Assembly: GCA_002862985.1 (NCBI GenBank)
Contig: PKCY01000139.1
Location: 1 to 33,727, forward strand
Origin: Haliea sp.
GTDB lineage: Bacteria; Pseudomonadota; Gammaproteobacteria; Pseudomonadales; Halieaceae
Direction of reading: 5' to 3'
Length of the DNA: 33,727 nucleotides
The translations under genes and the position numbers were made by a program. Positions within the stretch are counted from its first letter, which is position 1. The number at the start of each line of letters is the position of its first letter. The notes under the pieces were generated by a model. The model worked only from the letters and a program-made list of their open reading frames with translations. It did not search any database and was not told where the DNA came from. This document shows positions 1 to 9,160 of the stretch, piece after piece.

Positions 1-1
1 G

Positions 2-1315
2 GATATGTTTTATGTCGGCACAGATGCCCAGCAATCACTGATCGCACAACTCACTGATCAATTGCCCGCGCATTCAGACGGTATCCGTTTTTTGCTTGAT
101 CCATCAATATTTACCAGCAAGAAAACCTATGGACGTACTCGCACGCTGTGTCTGCTTCTGTCAGTGGGTTATCGCGCGCTGGTAATGGATGACGATATAT
201 TGTGCGAGGCTTATCTGCCACCGATACGGGAGGCCGGGGTGGGTCTCGGTAGCGGCGGTATGCGCCAGGCGTCATTCTATGCGAGCGAGCAAGAACTATT
301 CCAGGGAGTCCAATTAGCTGATTACGACCCCTTGAGCGGACACGCTAGTTTATTGGGGAGCACCCTGGGTTTCGCGCTGGACAAGACCAATAGCGGGCCG
401 TTGCGTGAGACACAGTTACATCAAGTCAATGCTGCTCTGGCAAATGTGCTGCAAGCAGATTCCCCTATTCTAGTGACGCAATCCGGCGCGCTGGGCGACG
501 CAGGAACCGCGGGCGTGCATTGGGTCATATCTCAGGGAGAAGACACCATTGCGCGATTGCTGTCGGCACCGCACGGTATTACGGCAGCTGTTGAAAATAG
601 GCACCACTGGTCGGGGAGCTCCAGACCAGGTTTCTATAAAATGCCTTTTATGTCCCAGTTGACTGGCCTTGATAACAGCCAATTACTGCCGCCCTATTTT
701 CCCGTGTATCGAGGAGAAGATGCATTATTTGGCGCCATGGTGACCGTCATGCACCCCGCTGGTGTTGCGCTTGACTATCCTTTTTGTGTTCCACACTTAC
801 CGATTGACGCGCGAGCCGGCACCCTTAAGGATCCGATCGCGGTCAATGGCGACCTTGCATTATTTGCCCGTCTGCTGACAGCTCGAATTGACTATGCGGA
901 TTCATCCGGCCCTGAATATAACCTTAATGCCATTGCTCAGGAGGCTTTGCGGATGGCAGCCCGCTCAGACGCGCACTTGAGCTTGGATTTTCGTTCTGAG
1001 CTAGCGAAGGTTCACGCTGATCAACTTTATTCGCTACAAAATCAGGCGGCACGCACTGGGAAGTTTCAATCGGAGGAATGGCAGGCCTATTTGCGTCGCG
1101 GTATTGAGGAATTGCAACAGGCTATTTCTGTGGAGCACAGCGTACTCGGTGTCAAAGGAGTCCCTGACGACGCGACTGAGGATGATATCCTTGCAGAATT
1201 CAGAAGTTCGGCTCGCGGTTTTGCTGCCGCACTTGCCGGTTGGGTCGAGATTCGAAATGTTGCGTCTCAGCTGAGCGAAGAGATGATCAATGCGAGAACT
1301 CTGGTTCCCAGCTAG
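2..1315 (+). CDS. Glycosyltransferase-like protein, 5' truncated by window edge
   Basis: The reading frame is open from base 2, so the ATG at position 5 need not be the true start and the N-terminus probably lies outside the window. Counting from that ATG, 436 residues are visible. Near residue 60 there is an acidic 'VMDDDI' segment that resembles the DxD metal/nucleotide-sugar motif of GT-A fold glycosyltransferases, and further on 'YRGEDALFG' resembles the GED motif seen in many GT2-like enzymes. The C-terminal 150 residues look helical and are not recognised. No signal peptide or membrane segment is visible. It converges with the TonB receptor gene downstream and is probably unrelated to the catabolic genes. 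Transfer of a sugar to an unknown acceptor is a family-level guess; the precise family is not certain. Confidence 0.6.
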   Translation, partial: DMFYVGTDAQQSLIAQLTDQLPAHSDGIRFLLDPSIFTSKKTYGRTRTLCLLLSVGYRALVMDDDILCEAYLPPIREAGVGLGSGGMRQASFYASEQELFQGVQLADYDPLSGHASLLGSTLGFALDKTNSGPLRETQLHQVNAALANVLQADSPILVTQSGALGDAGTAGVHWVISQGEDTIARLLSAPHGITAAVENRHHWSGSSRPGFYKMPFMSQLTGLDNSQLLPPYFPVYRGEDALFGAMVTVMHPAGVALDYPFCVPHLPIDARAGTLKDPIAVNGDLALFARLLTARIDYADSSGPEYNLNAIAQEALRMAARSDAHLSLDFRSELAKVHADQLYSLQNQAARTGKFQSEEWQAYLRRGIEELQQAISVEHSVLGVKGVPDDATEDDILAEFRSSARGFAAALAGWVEIRNVASQLSEEMINARTLVPS

Positions 1316-1413
1316 TCGGCAGTCCACATATTGTTTCTGGCTTTCATCTGCTCGTTCTGAAAACTATTGACCCGAAGCGGTGGTGCGATGCATGCGCTTT
1401 AACAAACGGTTCG

Positions 1414-3984
1414 TCAGAATGATATAGAAGCTTCTAGTCCATAACTTCGTGGGGCACCGAGAACATAGGATCCAGCGCCCAGAGACTCGGTGTTCGAAAA
1501 CCCTCCCTGAAAATAATTCTCATCGGTCAGGTTATCGACGTAAAACCACAGTTGAATATTTTCTTTGTTCACGGGTGTAAAGCCGACCCGGAAATTCCAC
1601 AAGGTAACGCTGTCGATTGTGGCTAGATCGCGGAACTGTTTGTCCCAAGCGGTGGCGTCCAGGCCGGTATACAGAGAGTCTCGGTAGTACATGGAAAGAC
1701 GCGGTGCAAACTCGCCGATTGCAGTAGGGATAATGACCATCGCGGAGAGTGAATAGGTCAGTTTTGGTATCGCAGCAAAGTTCTCGTCTGAGCGATCCAC
1801 TGTCGATTGTACTGGGGGAACGGCAGAGGTATCCACGTCAGATGCGATGAACTCATCGTAGCGGGCGTCGGTATAGCTGGTCGTAGCGTTCAGCACAACA
1901 TTGGGTAGCGGCACTACAGTCAGCTCGGTCTCAAAACCGGTGATGGTGGCTGCGCCGGCATTGTCGATAAAAAGCAGTATGTCGGCGAAGGAGCGACCCT
2001 GTTCGGTGATGCGAATTTGAATATCATCATAATCCATATAGTAAAATGCAGTATTGAAACGTACGCGCTGATCAAACGCGTCAAACTTTAGGCCCAACTC
2101 GTAGTTGGTCACTTCCTCAGGTTCAAACTCGGAAATTTCCAAGCCCTTCATCTCGAAGCCGCCGGATTTGAAGCCTTTGCTGTAGGTCAAGTAGATTAAA
2201 GTACTGTCAAATATAGTGTTCTGGAGATACGCGTCGGGTATCGTGAACGCACTGGTAATAGTCGGTGTCCATTTCGACCACTCTTTGTCTTCCTTTACCT
2301 TGCCATTCTCGGCTGTTATCACCTTGCCCTCCAATGTGACATATTCCTCGACTAGTCTGACGGGCATAAAGGACGGCGGGTTGGCATAAAACCCGGTGGG
2401 GTCTGCCAGCGACAGTACGTCGAAAATGCAGAGGTTGCCGGCGCCGGGCACGATATTGGAATCCAGTATTGCTTCGCAGTCGGATTCATACAATGTGGCC
2501 TCGCGTTTGCGTTTTTCGGTGGTGTATCGAGTGCCCAGTGTCAGTTGATACCAGTCGGTGACTTCGTAGGTTCCCTGGGCAAAAATCGCATAGCTATCGT
2601 TGGTAAGGCCGCTGTTTGTACCGATTATTTTGGGTATGAGGGTCGCCGCATCGGCTTTGTAGGAGAAGCCGTTAAAGCCTACAAGATTGCCCGATAGGTT
2701 GTCTGTTATCTTCTCGTGAGAGACAAATATGCCGGTGGTATAGGACAGTCGTTCATCAAATGCTGTTCCTGTCAGTTGCAGTTCTTCGCTGTACTGGTTG
2801 CGTTTTTCGTCATCGGGGAGTTCAAAATTGCCGAAACCGGCGTTTAGTGACCGTTCCAACCCTCCGCGAACTGCCAGTCCCGATGTTTCAACACCGGTGA
2901 TATCGGTCCCATCACTGTCATCGACAATGCCAATATCATCCTGCCTGCTCCAGGCGGTAATACTCCTGATTTCAAAATTGTCGAATTCCCAGTTTAAGGT
3001 TAGCCCGAGAATCTGGCTGGTCATTTTAAATTTGGTGGGACCATTGATGGTAAGCTTGTTATCTTTAGACTCTGACTCACTGACGCGACAGCGTGATTCA
3101 TAAGAGTTCGGCGCCGTAAACCCAGGCCATGTGAATGTGTTAAACACTCCGTCCGGGTTCTGGTAAAAGCAGGATAGTCCCGCGCCGTTTTCGCTAACCT
3201 TTGACCAATAATAGAAAATGTCTGCGCTGAGCGTGTCCGTGGGTTGCCAGAGCACACGAGCAGTTGCGCCGAGTCGATCCTCATCACCGTACTTGTCGCC
3301 GTTGAAGGTGCTTTTCAGGTAACCGTCCATTTTGGTGCGATTGAAGCCCAATCGCATTGCCAGCGTGTCATTATTGAGGGGGATATTGCCGCTGACTTTT
3401 AGATCCTGGCGCCCGTGATTGCCCAGTCGAGTCGATACTTCGCCCTCAAGCTCATCGGTACTGGGTAGTTTTGTAGCAACCAGGAGTGCGCCGCCGGTGT
3501 TGTTTTTACCAAACAGGGTACCTTGCGGACCCCTGAGTACCTGGATGGATTCGGTATCCATCATGTCTAGCAGCTGGCTGTCCGTGCGGGGTATATAGAT
3601 TGAATTAATGTAGACCCCTACGCCGGGGTCCAACGCAGCTGTCGATTCCTTTTGGCCAACACCGCGGATAAAGATCGAAGGCGACTTGTTGCCCATTTCA
3701 CTAAAATTGAGTCCGGGTACGGACTGTTCGAGGTCACGCGTATTCGCAATGCCCGCGATCTTCAGTGCTTCAGCTGAAAATGCGGAGATGGCGATCGGGG
3801 TGTCCTGTAGCACCTCTGCGCGTTTTCTCGCCGTGACGATAACTTCTTCCAGCACCAGCTCCCTCGAACTGTTTTCTGGTGGTGAGGATTGGGCGTTTAC
3901 GGCAGTTGCGGTCAGGCAGGGAAGACTGATGAGAAGACTTGATAAGAAGTGTCGTTGAAATATTGTCTTAGTCGCAAATCGCAT
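1414..3984 (-). CDS. TonB-dependent outer membrane receptor (1)
   Basis: This 856-residue protein has a signal peptide (about residues 1-31, ending VNAQ). A plug domain starts with 'LEEVIVTARKR' and includes 'FIRGVGQ' and 'VLRGPQGTLFGKNNTGG', and a long beta-rich barrel ends in a terminal aromatic residue (SISF). These are standard marks of TonB-dependent receptors, which carry ligands such as siderophores, vitamins, glycans or lipophilic carbon sources across the outer membrane using TonB/ExbBD energy. The ligand cannot be read from sequence. This plug style is common among receptors tied to hydrophobic or aromatic substrate uptake in sphingomonads and marine gammaproteobacteria, so import of the compound degraded by neighbouring genes is likely but inferred. 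No FecR-type regulatory N-terminal extension is present. The region upstream of the start (about 4000-4080) is AT-rich and could hold the promoter. Confidence 0.93.
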   Translation of the reverse strand: MRFATKTIFQRHFLSSLLISLPCLTATAVNAQSSPPENSSRELVLEEVIVTARKRAEVLQDTPIAISAFSAEALKIAGIANTRDLEQSVPGLNFSEMGNKSPSIFIRGVGQKESTAALDPGVGVYINSIYIPRTDSQLLDMMDTESIQVLRGPQGTLFGKNNTGGALLVATKLPSTDELEGEVSTRLGNHGRQDLKVSGNIPLNNDTLAMRLGFNRTKMDGYLKSTFNGDKYGDEDRLGATARVLWQPTDTLSADIFYYWSKVSENGAGLSCFYQNPDGVFNTFTWPGFTAPNSYESRCRVSESESKDNKLTINGPTKFKMTSQILGLTLNWEFDNFEIRSITAWSRQDDIGIVDDSDGTDITGVETSGLAVRGGLERSLNAGFGNFELPDDEKRNQYSEELQLTGTAFDERLSYTTGIFVSHEKITDNLSGNLVGFNGFSYKADAATLIPKIIGTNSGLTNDSYAIFAQGTYEVTDWYQLTLGTRYTTEKRKREATLYESDCEAILDSNIVPGAGNLCIFDVLSLADPTGFYANPPSFMPVRLVEEYVTLEGKVITAENGKVKEDKEWSKWTPTITSAFTIPDAYLQNTIFDSTLIYLTYSKGFKSGGFEMKGLEISEFEPEEVTNYELGLKFDAFDQRVRFNTAFYYMDYDDIQIRITEQGRSFADILLFIDNAGAATITGFETELTVVPLPNVVLNATTSYTDARYDEFIASDVDTSAVPPVQSTVDRSDENFAAIPKLTYSLSAMVIIPTAIGEFAPRLSMYYRDSLYTGLDATAWDKQFRDLATIDSVTLWNFRVGFTPVNKENIQLWFYVDNLTDENYFQGGFSNTESLGAGSYVLGAPRSYGLEASISF

Positions 3985-4222
3985 AAGAGGTAAATCTCGT
4001 TTTTACATTCACTAAGTATCTTTTCAAGTCTATTTATAGCTTTTTGATCTCTATAATTCAGAAATAATCTTGCTTAACTGGCATTGGTAGAAAAGTCCGC
4101 CAAGGCTGATAGGGCCGACAACTTGATCCTATACCCTCAGATCGGCAGATTGCAAGTCAGGTGCCTGAAAAAAAAAGAATATCGTCGAATTTTTCCACCG
4201 CGTCAGATGGTGGACAGGCGCA

Positions 4223-5530
4223 TTACAGGCCTATGCCCAGTTGTTCAAGCACCGCAGTGGTGCCACTACCCAGGGCCGGCGCCGGAGATGATGCGCTCCG
4301 CGCGTGCGGTGAGCTAGGCGTAACGATGGATGAGGCAGCACTTCCCTGGTGCTCATCCGGGCAGCCCGCTGCGATACAGTGAGCAATGACACCATATAAG
4401 GAAACATCAAGCAGTACACCCCCACCGCGAGACCATGCCGCCCAGGTGAGCAAGGCAGCGTGGATTCCGGTCAGGGGGTCGGCAATTGCATCACCGCAGA
4501 AAGCATCGCTGCCGGTGGCTTCTCTCAATAGCCAGCTCAAGCCGGCGGCAACGCCCGCGTCATCGCCGTAGGCAATCCACTCCCGCGCAGGTGCAGTGCG
4601 TCCATATCCGGTAATAGAGAGCCACACGCAACCATCGCGCTCTCTTACGATGTCGTGTGCCCGGATTCCCATTTGTTCCAGCGCTCGTGGGCGCGATGAT
4701 TCAACAATGATATCGGCATGCCGCAGCAGTTCGCCCAGCCGCCACTGGCCGTGGGTGGTCGCAAGGTCCAGAGCTACACTTTGCTTGTTAGTATTCAACA
4801 AATCGAAAAATGGAGGTGCTCCATGGCGAGCGCCATCGGGTCGCGTTGTACTTTCCACCTTAATGACGCGTGCGCCCAATTGTCCAAGTATTTGGGTGCA
4901 AAGTGGTCCAGCCCACAGTGATGATAGATCGATGACCAGAGGTTGATTGTGTCTTGGCGATTTCTCGGGCGCTAGTCGTATTGTGTTAAACCATTCACGC
5001 AAGTCTGTAGGTGGGCATGAGGGAGCTGCTGCGAGACCCAGCAAGTGCGCCCGGGTTATGAGGTCTTTGCAGGATCGCTCTAGTAGTGCAGGGGCGATCG
5101 TGTCCCAGGAATCTGCGTCCATTTCAAGCCAGGCCGGAAGCAATCGCCAGTCGGCTTCGCGAGTCAGACTCAGGGCGAGTTGGCCGTCCAAGCAGTTGAG
5201 TAATCGGCATGCCCCCCCCGCGGATATTTTTCCCTGACGTTGCAGGTTGAGCAGTGCGGCGCGCTCGCCCAGTAGTTTATGGGCGGGAAAATCGTGGGCA
5301 ATACTCCCCTTAGACAACTGACAAAGAGCCAGCCATGCGCCTTGTGCGCAGGTGGCAAGTGGGGCGGGCGCCCCTAGTGGAGGGCCTTCGCGCTCCCCCG
5401 TTAGAAGTTGGGCGCCTGATGCGGCCCACAGGGAATTCTCATTTCGAGAATCTTCGGGAGTGCCCGGGGATTCCTTAAGTCCCAGTTCGCTCAGAAGGTC
5501 GCGTGCATATTGGCTGGGTGTAACCGTCAT
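4223..5530 (-). CDS. Family III CoA-transferase (CaiB/BaiF-like) with rearranged domain order
   Basis: The second half of this 435-residue protein (about 197-435) carries the core of family III CoA-transferases: 'VIDLSSLWAGPLCTQILGQLGA', 'VIKVES', 'LLNTNKQSVALDL', and a 'GDAIADPLTGIHAAL' segment whose Asp351 matches the catalytic Asp that forms the acyl/aspartyl intermediate. The normal C-terminal tail motif 'PAPALG...VLEQLGI' is also present. The first half (about 33-190: 'WAASGAQLLTG', 'GERAALLNL', 'DWRLLPAWLE') resembles the 'SG..LTG' and small-domain parts that normally lie downstream of the catalytic Asp, so the protein looks like a fused or permuted version. The family moves CoA between carboxylic acids, which could activate a substrate acid without ATP. 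It sits between two TonB receptor genes on the same strand. A G8 tract (5212-5219) lies inside the gene without breaking the frame. Substrate unknown. Confidence 0.85.
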   Translation of the reverse strand: MTVTPSQYARDLLSELGLKESPGTPEDSRNENSLWAASGAQLLTGEREGPPLGAPAPLATCAQGAWLALCQLSKGSIAHDFPAHKLLGERAALLNLQRQGKISAGGACRLLNCLDGQLALSLTREADWRLLPAWLEMDADSWDTIAPALLERSCKDLITRAHLLGLAAAPSCPPTDLREWFNTIRLAPEKSPRHNQPLVIDLSSLWAGPLCTQILGQLGARVIKVESTTRPDGARHGAPPFFDLLNTNKQSVALDLATTHGQWRLGELLRHADIIVESSRPRALEQMGIRAHDIVRERDGCVWLSITGYGRTAPAREWIAYGDDAGVAAGLSWLLREATGSDAFCGDAIADPLTGIHAALLTWAAWSRGGGVLLDVSLYGVIAHCIAAGCPDEHQGSAASSIVTPSSPHARSASSPAPALGSGTTAVLEQLGIGL

Positions 5531-5600
5531 GATTCCGTTGCGCTGTGCGGTTCGTTACCGCTTACGTGCAGCAAGCGGATAAAAGTCTAATAGGCATGAC

Positions 5601-7859
5601 CTAGAAGTCGTAGCGGACTTCGATCCCCGCCGTCCGGTTGGCGTATTTTGGAACTAATTGTATATAGGTGTTTGGCTGCAACACTGCTGAATTCGCAAAG
5701 ATAAGTGAGGCGTAGTTTTTATCAAACACATTTTTCACAAACGCAGTAACACGATAGCCCTCACGCTTCCCCGCCAGTATGGCGCGCAGATCAACGACGG
5801 TATAAGCGTCCTGTACAGTATATTTATCTTGGGATAGCTCATAGAGAACATCATCCTGCGTCCGGAGATTGCCACCAACAATAATATTGAAGGGCATTGC
5901 ATTGAGTTGAATCGTATAGTCTGTCGCCAGATTCAACTTCCATTTCGGCGTGTAGGGTAATTGCCCACCGGAGAGATCCTGAAAGCCCAACGGACATTCA
6001 CCACGTGCTAATTGCCCACCACTGCAGTTGCCCTCCGGGTAGTCTTCTATAGTGGCATCTACGTAGGTAACACCGCCGGAAATCGTCCAGTTATCTAGGG
6101 GCTGGGACAAAAATTCTATTTCTACGCCCTGAGTTGATACTTCACCCGAGTTAATGAGGATCAGACCGCCAGGAATCATATCTTGAGGATTTTCATCGAA
6201 CGCAGACTGTGCCTGATAGTCCTGGTATTCGGCGTAAAAAATCGCGACATTGAGAAACAATGTATTATCGAACCAACGCGATTTATAGCCAGTCTCGAAG
6301 GCATTACTGGTTTCGGGTTTTACGAATGATCCGCCTGTTAGAAGGGTGGTATCAAAGGCTGGACCTTTGTAGCCACTGGTATAACTGCCATACACCATGG
6401 CGGTGTCGCTAAAATCCCACTGTAGGGACACCTTCGGTGAAAAGTCACTGTCGTCCAGGGAGTCACTGAAATCTCCGGGGGCGGGAAAAATAAGACCGTC
6501 GGTTTTGTCTGCTGATGTGTGGTATTCCAATTCGTCATAGGTGTAGCGGCCGCCCAGAATGAGTTGCCAGTTTTGCCAGAGGTTAAAATTCACCTCACCA
6601 AATACGGCTGCGTTCTTTCCAGTGACATCAGTTTTTGATTGTCGGGTCGTTGCCGGCACGACCGGTTCAAGTAGAGCTGTTGTAGTGGTGTTGCTGTTAT
6701 TGACATCTTGCTCGAAGTAAAAAGCCCCCAAGACATAGGAGCCCCAGTCTTGCGGTGGCGATGTGATACGCAGCTCCTGCGAGAATTGATTCTGCTCTGT
6801 CTTTGGGGGCGATGGAAAGCTGAGTGCGAGCGGGTTGTTGGGGCCGCGATCCAAATCTACAATGCTTTCGCTTTCCCAATCGCGATAGGCGGAAATGGAA
6901 GTGAGGGTATAGTTCTCGATACTCCAGTGTGCAGTTAGAGAATAGCCTCCACTGCGCAAATGAGTGAAGGTCGGTTGATCTTCGTTAACGTCCTGGTTGT
7001 GCTTCGAAGGCACCACTGGCAGTTGTTCTTCCAGCAGCCGTTGCTGGTCTGGGCCCGGCAGAATGCTACGCACACTCAGTACGGTGCAATCGCAATCACT
7101 CTTGCTGTAATCACTAGACAGTAAAAATTCCAGATCTTCGTTCACTTCCCAGAGTAGTTTTCCGCGTACGTTGTAACTGTCTGTATCGTTGATTTTATCC
7201 CCAGTGTAAAAATTCCTTGAATAACCGGAGTCATCAATCTTGGAGCCAGTCAGGCGGTAGCCTAGGTTATCTGTAAGTGGCCCGGCGATACTGCCATCAA
7301 CGCGGTACTCGTCGTCCTCAATCGCGGTGGCGGCCACCGTGCCGCTCAATTCTGGCGTCGGATCTTTGGTGATGATGTGCACAACGCCGCCGGAAGCATT
7401 TTTCCCATACAACGTTCCTTGAGGTCCACGCAGGACTTCAACACGTTCAACATCCACTAGGTCAAGAAAAGCCATACCGGACCGTCCCATGACAACACCA
7501 TCAAGCATGGTAGATACACTTGGATCCACGCCGGGGCTAAACGCCTGTGTCCCAATCCCTCGAATATTGAATGATGAGGTTGATGGCCCGGAGCTTGCTT
7601 GCACATTTAATGTCGGTAGCAACGTGGCCAATTCAGATGCGTTTTTGATTTGAGCTTCACGCATCGCCTTGCCCGATAGCAGGGAGACACCCACAGCCAC
7701 ATCCTGTAGGTTCTGCTCGCGCTTGCGGGCGGTGACAATGAGTTCTTCCAGAATAGGGCGATCACCCGTGGTGGGCGCCTGTGCGAGTGCAGGGACGGGC
7801 ACCAGGCTCGCAAAGATGGCACTGTGAATGATCGTTTGGATTTTTTTATTAATGGTCAT
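5601..7859 (-). CDS. TonB-dependent outer membrane receptor (2)
   Basis: This 752-residue receptor has a signal peptide ending near 'ALAQ' (about residue 27). It has a plug beginning 'LEELIVTARKREQNLQDV', with 'FNIRGIGTQAF' and 'VLRGPQGTLYGKNASGG', and a barrel with a terminal aromatic residue (VRYDF). It shares the plug signatures of the receptor at 1414-3984 but is about 100 residues shorter and diverges in the barrel loops, so the two may bind different ligands or the same ligand at different stages of breakdown. It lies about 70 bases upstream of the CoA-transferase on the same strand, so co-transcription is possible. No clear Shine-Dalgarno sequence precedes the ATG at 7859; the start is supported by the intact signal peptide. 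Confidence 0.93.
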   Translation of the reverse strand: MTINKKIQTIIHSAIFASLVPVPALAQAPTTGDRPILEELIVTARKREQNLQDVAVGVSLLSGKAMREAQIKNASELATLLPTLNVQASSGPSTSSFNIRGIGTQAFSPGVDPSVSTMLDGVVMGRSGMAFLDLVDVERVEVLRGPQGTLYGKNASGGVVHIITKDPTPELSGTVAATAIEDDEYRVDGSIAGPLTDNLGYRLTGSKIDDSGYSRNFYTGDKINDTDSYNVRGKLLWEVNEDLEFLLSSDYSKSDCDCTVLSVRSILPGPDQQRLLEEQLPVVPSKHNQDVNEDQPTFTHLRSGGYSLTAHWSIENYTLTSISAYRDWESESIVDLDRGPNNPLALSFPSPPKTEQNQFSQELRITSPPQDWGSYVLGAFYFEQDVNNSNTTTTALLEPVVPATTRQSKTDVTGKNAAVFGEVNFNLWQNWQLILGGRYTYDELEYHTSADKTDGLIFPAPGDFSDSLDDSDFSPKVSLQWDFSDTAMVYGSYTSGYKGPAFDTTLLTGGSFVKPETSNAFETGYKSRWFDNTLFLNVAIFYAEYQDYQAQSAFDENPQDMIPGGLILINSGEVSTQGVEIEFLSQPLDNWTISGGVTYVDATIEDYPEGNCSGGQLARGECPLGFQDLSGGQLPYTPKWKLNLATDYTIQLNAMPFNIIVGGNLRTQDDVLYELSQDKYTVQDAYTVVDLRAILAGKREGYRVTAFVKNVFDKNYASLIFANSAVLQPNTYIQLVPKYANRTAGIEVRYDF

Positions 7860-7980
7860 TTTTTGAAACAGAGTTATAAAATTGCAGTGCGTGAATCAGG
7901 AATAGAACCTGCGCCAGCTTTTGTCAACGGGATCGCCGGGAAAAAATGTGCGCGCCCGGCAGAGTGTGCATAGACCACTG

Positions 7981-9003
7981 CTATGCGGGCAGGCGGCTAT
8001 TGCTTCGCAAGCGCAAGTTGTACCGAGTGAGCTGGTAGCCCAGTTGCAGCTTTTTCCAAAGGGAAGCGCTTTCAATCGCCTCCAAAAGATCAGCAGGGAA
8101 GATGCTCTTGTAAGTGGGAATGTGATGTGTAGCGCGAATAGTCTCCAGCGAGTTGTTCCATTCCTTTTCCCATTCAATATCCATCATCACCGGTGTTTCT
8201 CGTCCATGCCGCCAGGCTTCAGTGACTATTTGCATTAAAATGGTAAAGCCTCTGGGCTCCTTGAACGTGCTAATGGCCATGACTGCGGCAAGAAACATTG
8301 ACGAGTAGTTGTGATTGAACTGGGCGAGTTGAAAAGCGGAAATTGCTATTTCATTGGATGATGTTGTTTCATAGCCCGCGACTAGATGCCAGACATCATG
8401 CATTTGTAATATGCGAGCGTTGAGATAGTGCAGGGAGTGGGGCAGTTGGCTCAGTGCAATGGCTTCCCGATCGAGTACTTCCGGATCATAGCCGTTTGCG
8501 ACAATCATCTGGTGCAGCGACTTTCCCAGGCTGTCCTGCGGACATTCTGACAGCGCTTCGATGTCTGTGTGACCTGGGATAGGCTTCTTGATGGCTTCAG
8601 CGGTACCCCAGTGGTGCTGTGCGTTGTCGTCCGCCAGCTCGGCCATCAACGGATGCAGCGCAGCCCCCAGCGAAGCCACCGCCACGGTAATGCTCAGCGC
8701 ATCGTAGCCTTCATCGTTGCCGTCAATGACAGCCCAGAATGCCTGCCAAAAACTATCTTCAAGTGGCGCTTCGGGCAGCCCGGTTGGGACTTCTGACGTC
8801 GGGCCAGACCCCAGCCAGGCCGAAGTAATATTGTCACACACAGCAGTCGTCGCATCCGGGCAGGCGTAGGCAATCCAGGTCATTGCGGCAGTTAGTTGCA
8901 AGCGCCCCTCCGATTCACCCCGCTTGGCCGAGGCCACGGCTTTGGAGATGCTCTGGGCGTCCATTCTGCAGGCAGCGTGCTGAAGGCGTTCTCTACGCGT
9001 CAT
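7981..9003 (-). CDS. Coq4-like protein
   Basis: The 340-residue product contains H202-D203-V-W-H206 followed by eleven residues and E218. This is exactly the HDxxHx11E metal-binding signature of the Coq4 family, which in eukaryotic ubiquinone synthesis supports assembly of the biosynthetic complex and removal of the C1 carboxyl group. The match continues into 'NEIAISAFQLAQFNHN', as in family members. The N-terminal 140 residues are an Ala-rich extension that I do not recognise. A strong ribosome binding site (GGGAGGA, seven bases before ATG) fixes the start at 9003. It is divergent from the deacetylase and close to a TonB receptor gene in a catabolic region with no other quinone biosynthesis genes, so it may act on a substrate other than a ubiquinone precursor (inference). 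Confidence 0.8.
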   Translation of the reverse strand: MTRRERLQHAACRMDAQSISKAVASAKRGESEGRLQLTAAMTWIAYACPDATTAVCDNITSAWLGSGPTSEVPTGLPEAPLEDSFWQAFWAVIDGNDEGYDALSITVAVASLGAALHPLMAELADDNAQHHWGTAEAIKKPIPGHTDIEALSECPQDSLGKSLHQMIVANGYDPEVLDREAIALSQLPHSLHYLNARILQMHDVWHLVAGYETTSSNEIAISAFQLAQFNHNYSSMFLAAVMAISTFKEPRGFTILMQIVTEAWRHGRETPVMMDIEWEKEWNNSLETIRATHHIPTYKSIFPADLLEAIESASLWKKLQLGYQLTRYNLRLRSNSRLPA

Positions 9004-9160
9004 GATTATCCTCCCTGTGGCCTGGGGATATCAGGCCAGTGTTGGCCTTTTTGGGCCAGGTATTGGCTACGTTGTGCGAATCATAGCATACGGCTTCTGT
9101 TACAGATGAAAAAGGCTTGTTATATTGACAGGAGTGTTCTCGAATAGGGGAAAGACCAAC

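Noticed and set aside
1316-1413. Bidirectional terminator between the convergent glycosyltransferase and TonB receptor genes
   Set aside because: No stable stem followed by a T-run on either strand could be found in this gap.
3985-4222. Possible gene or regulatory RNA between the first TonB receptor and the CoA-transferase
   Set aside because: Short frames here have no motifs; the AT-rich half near 4000-4080 is better explained as promoter region, but no specific elements could be defended.
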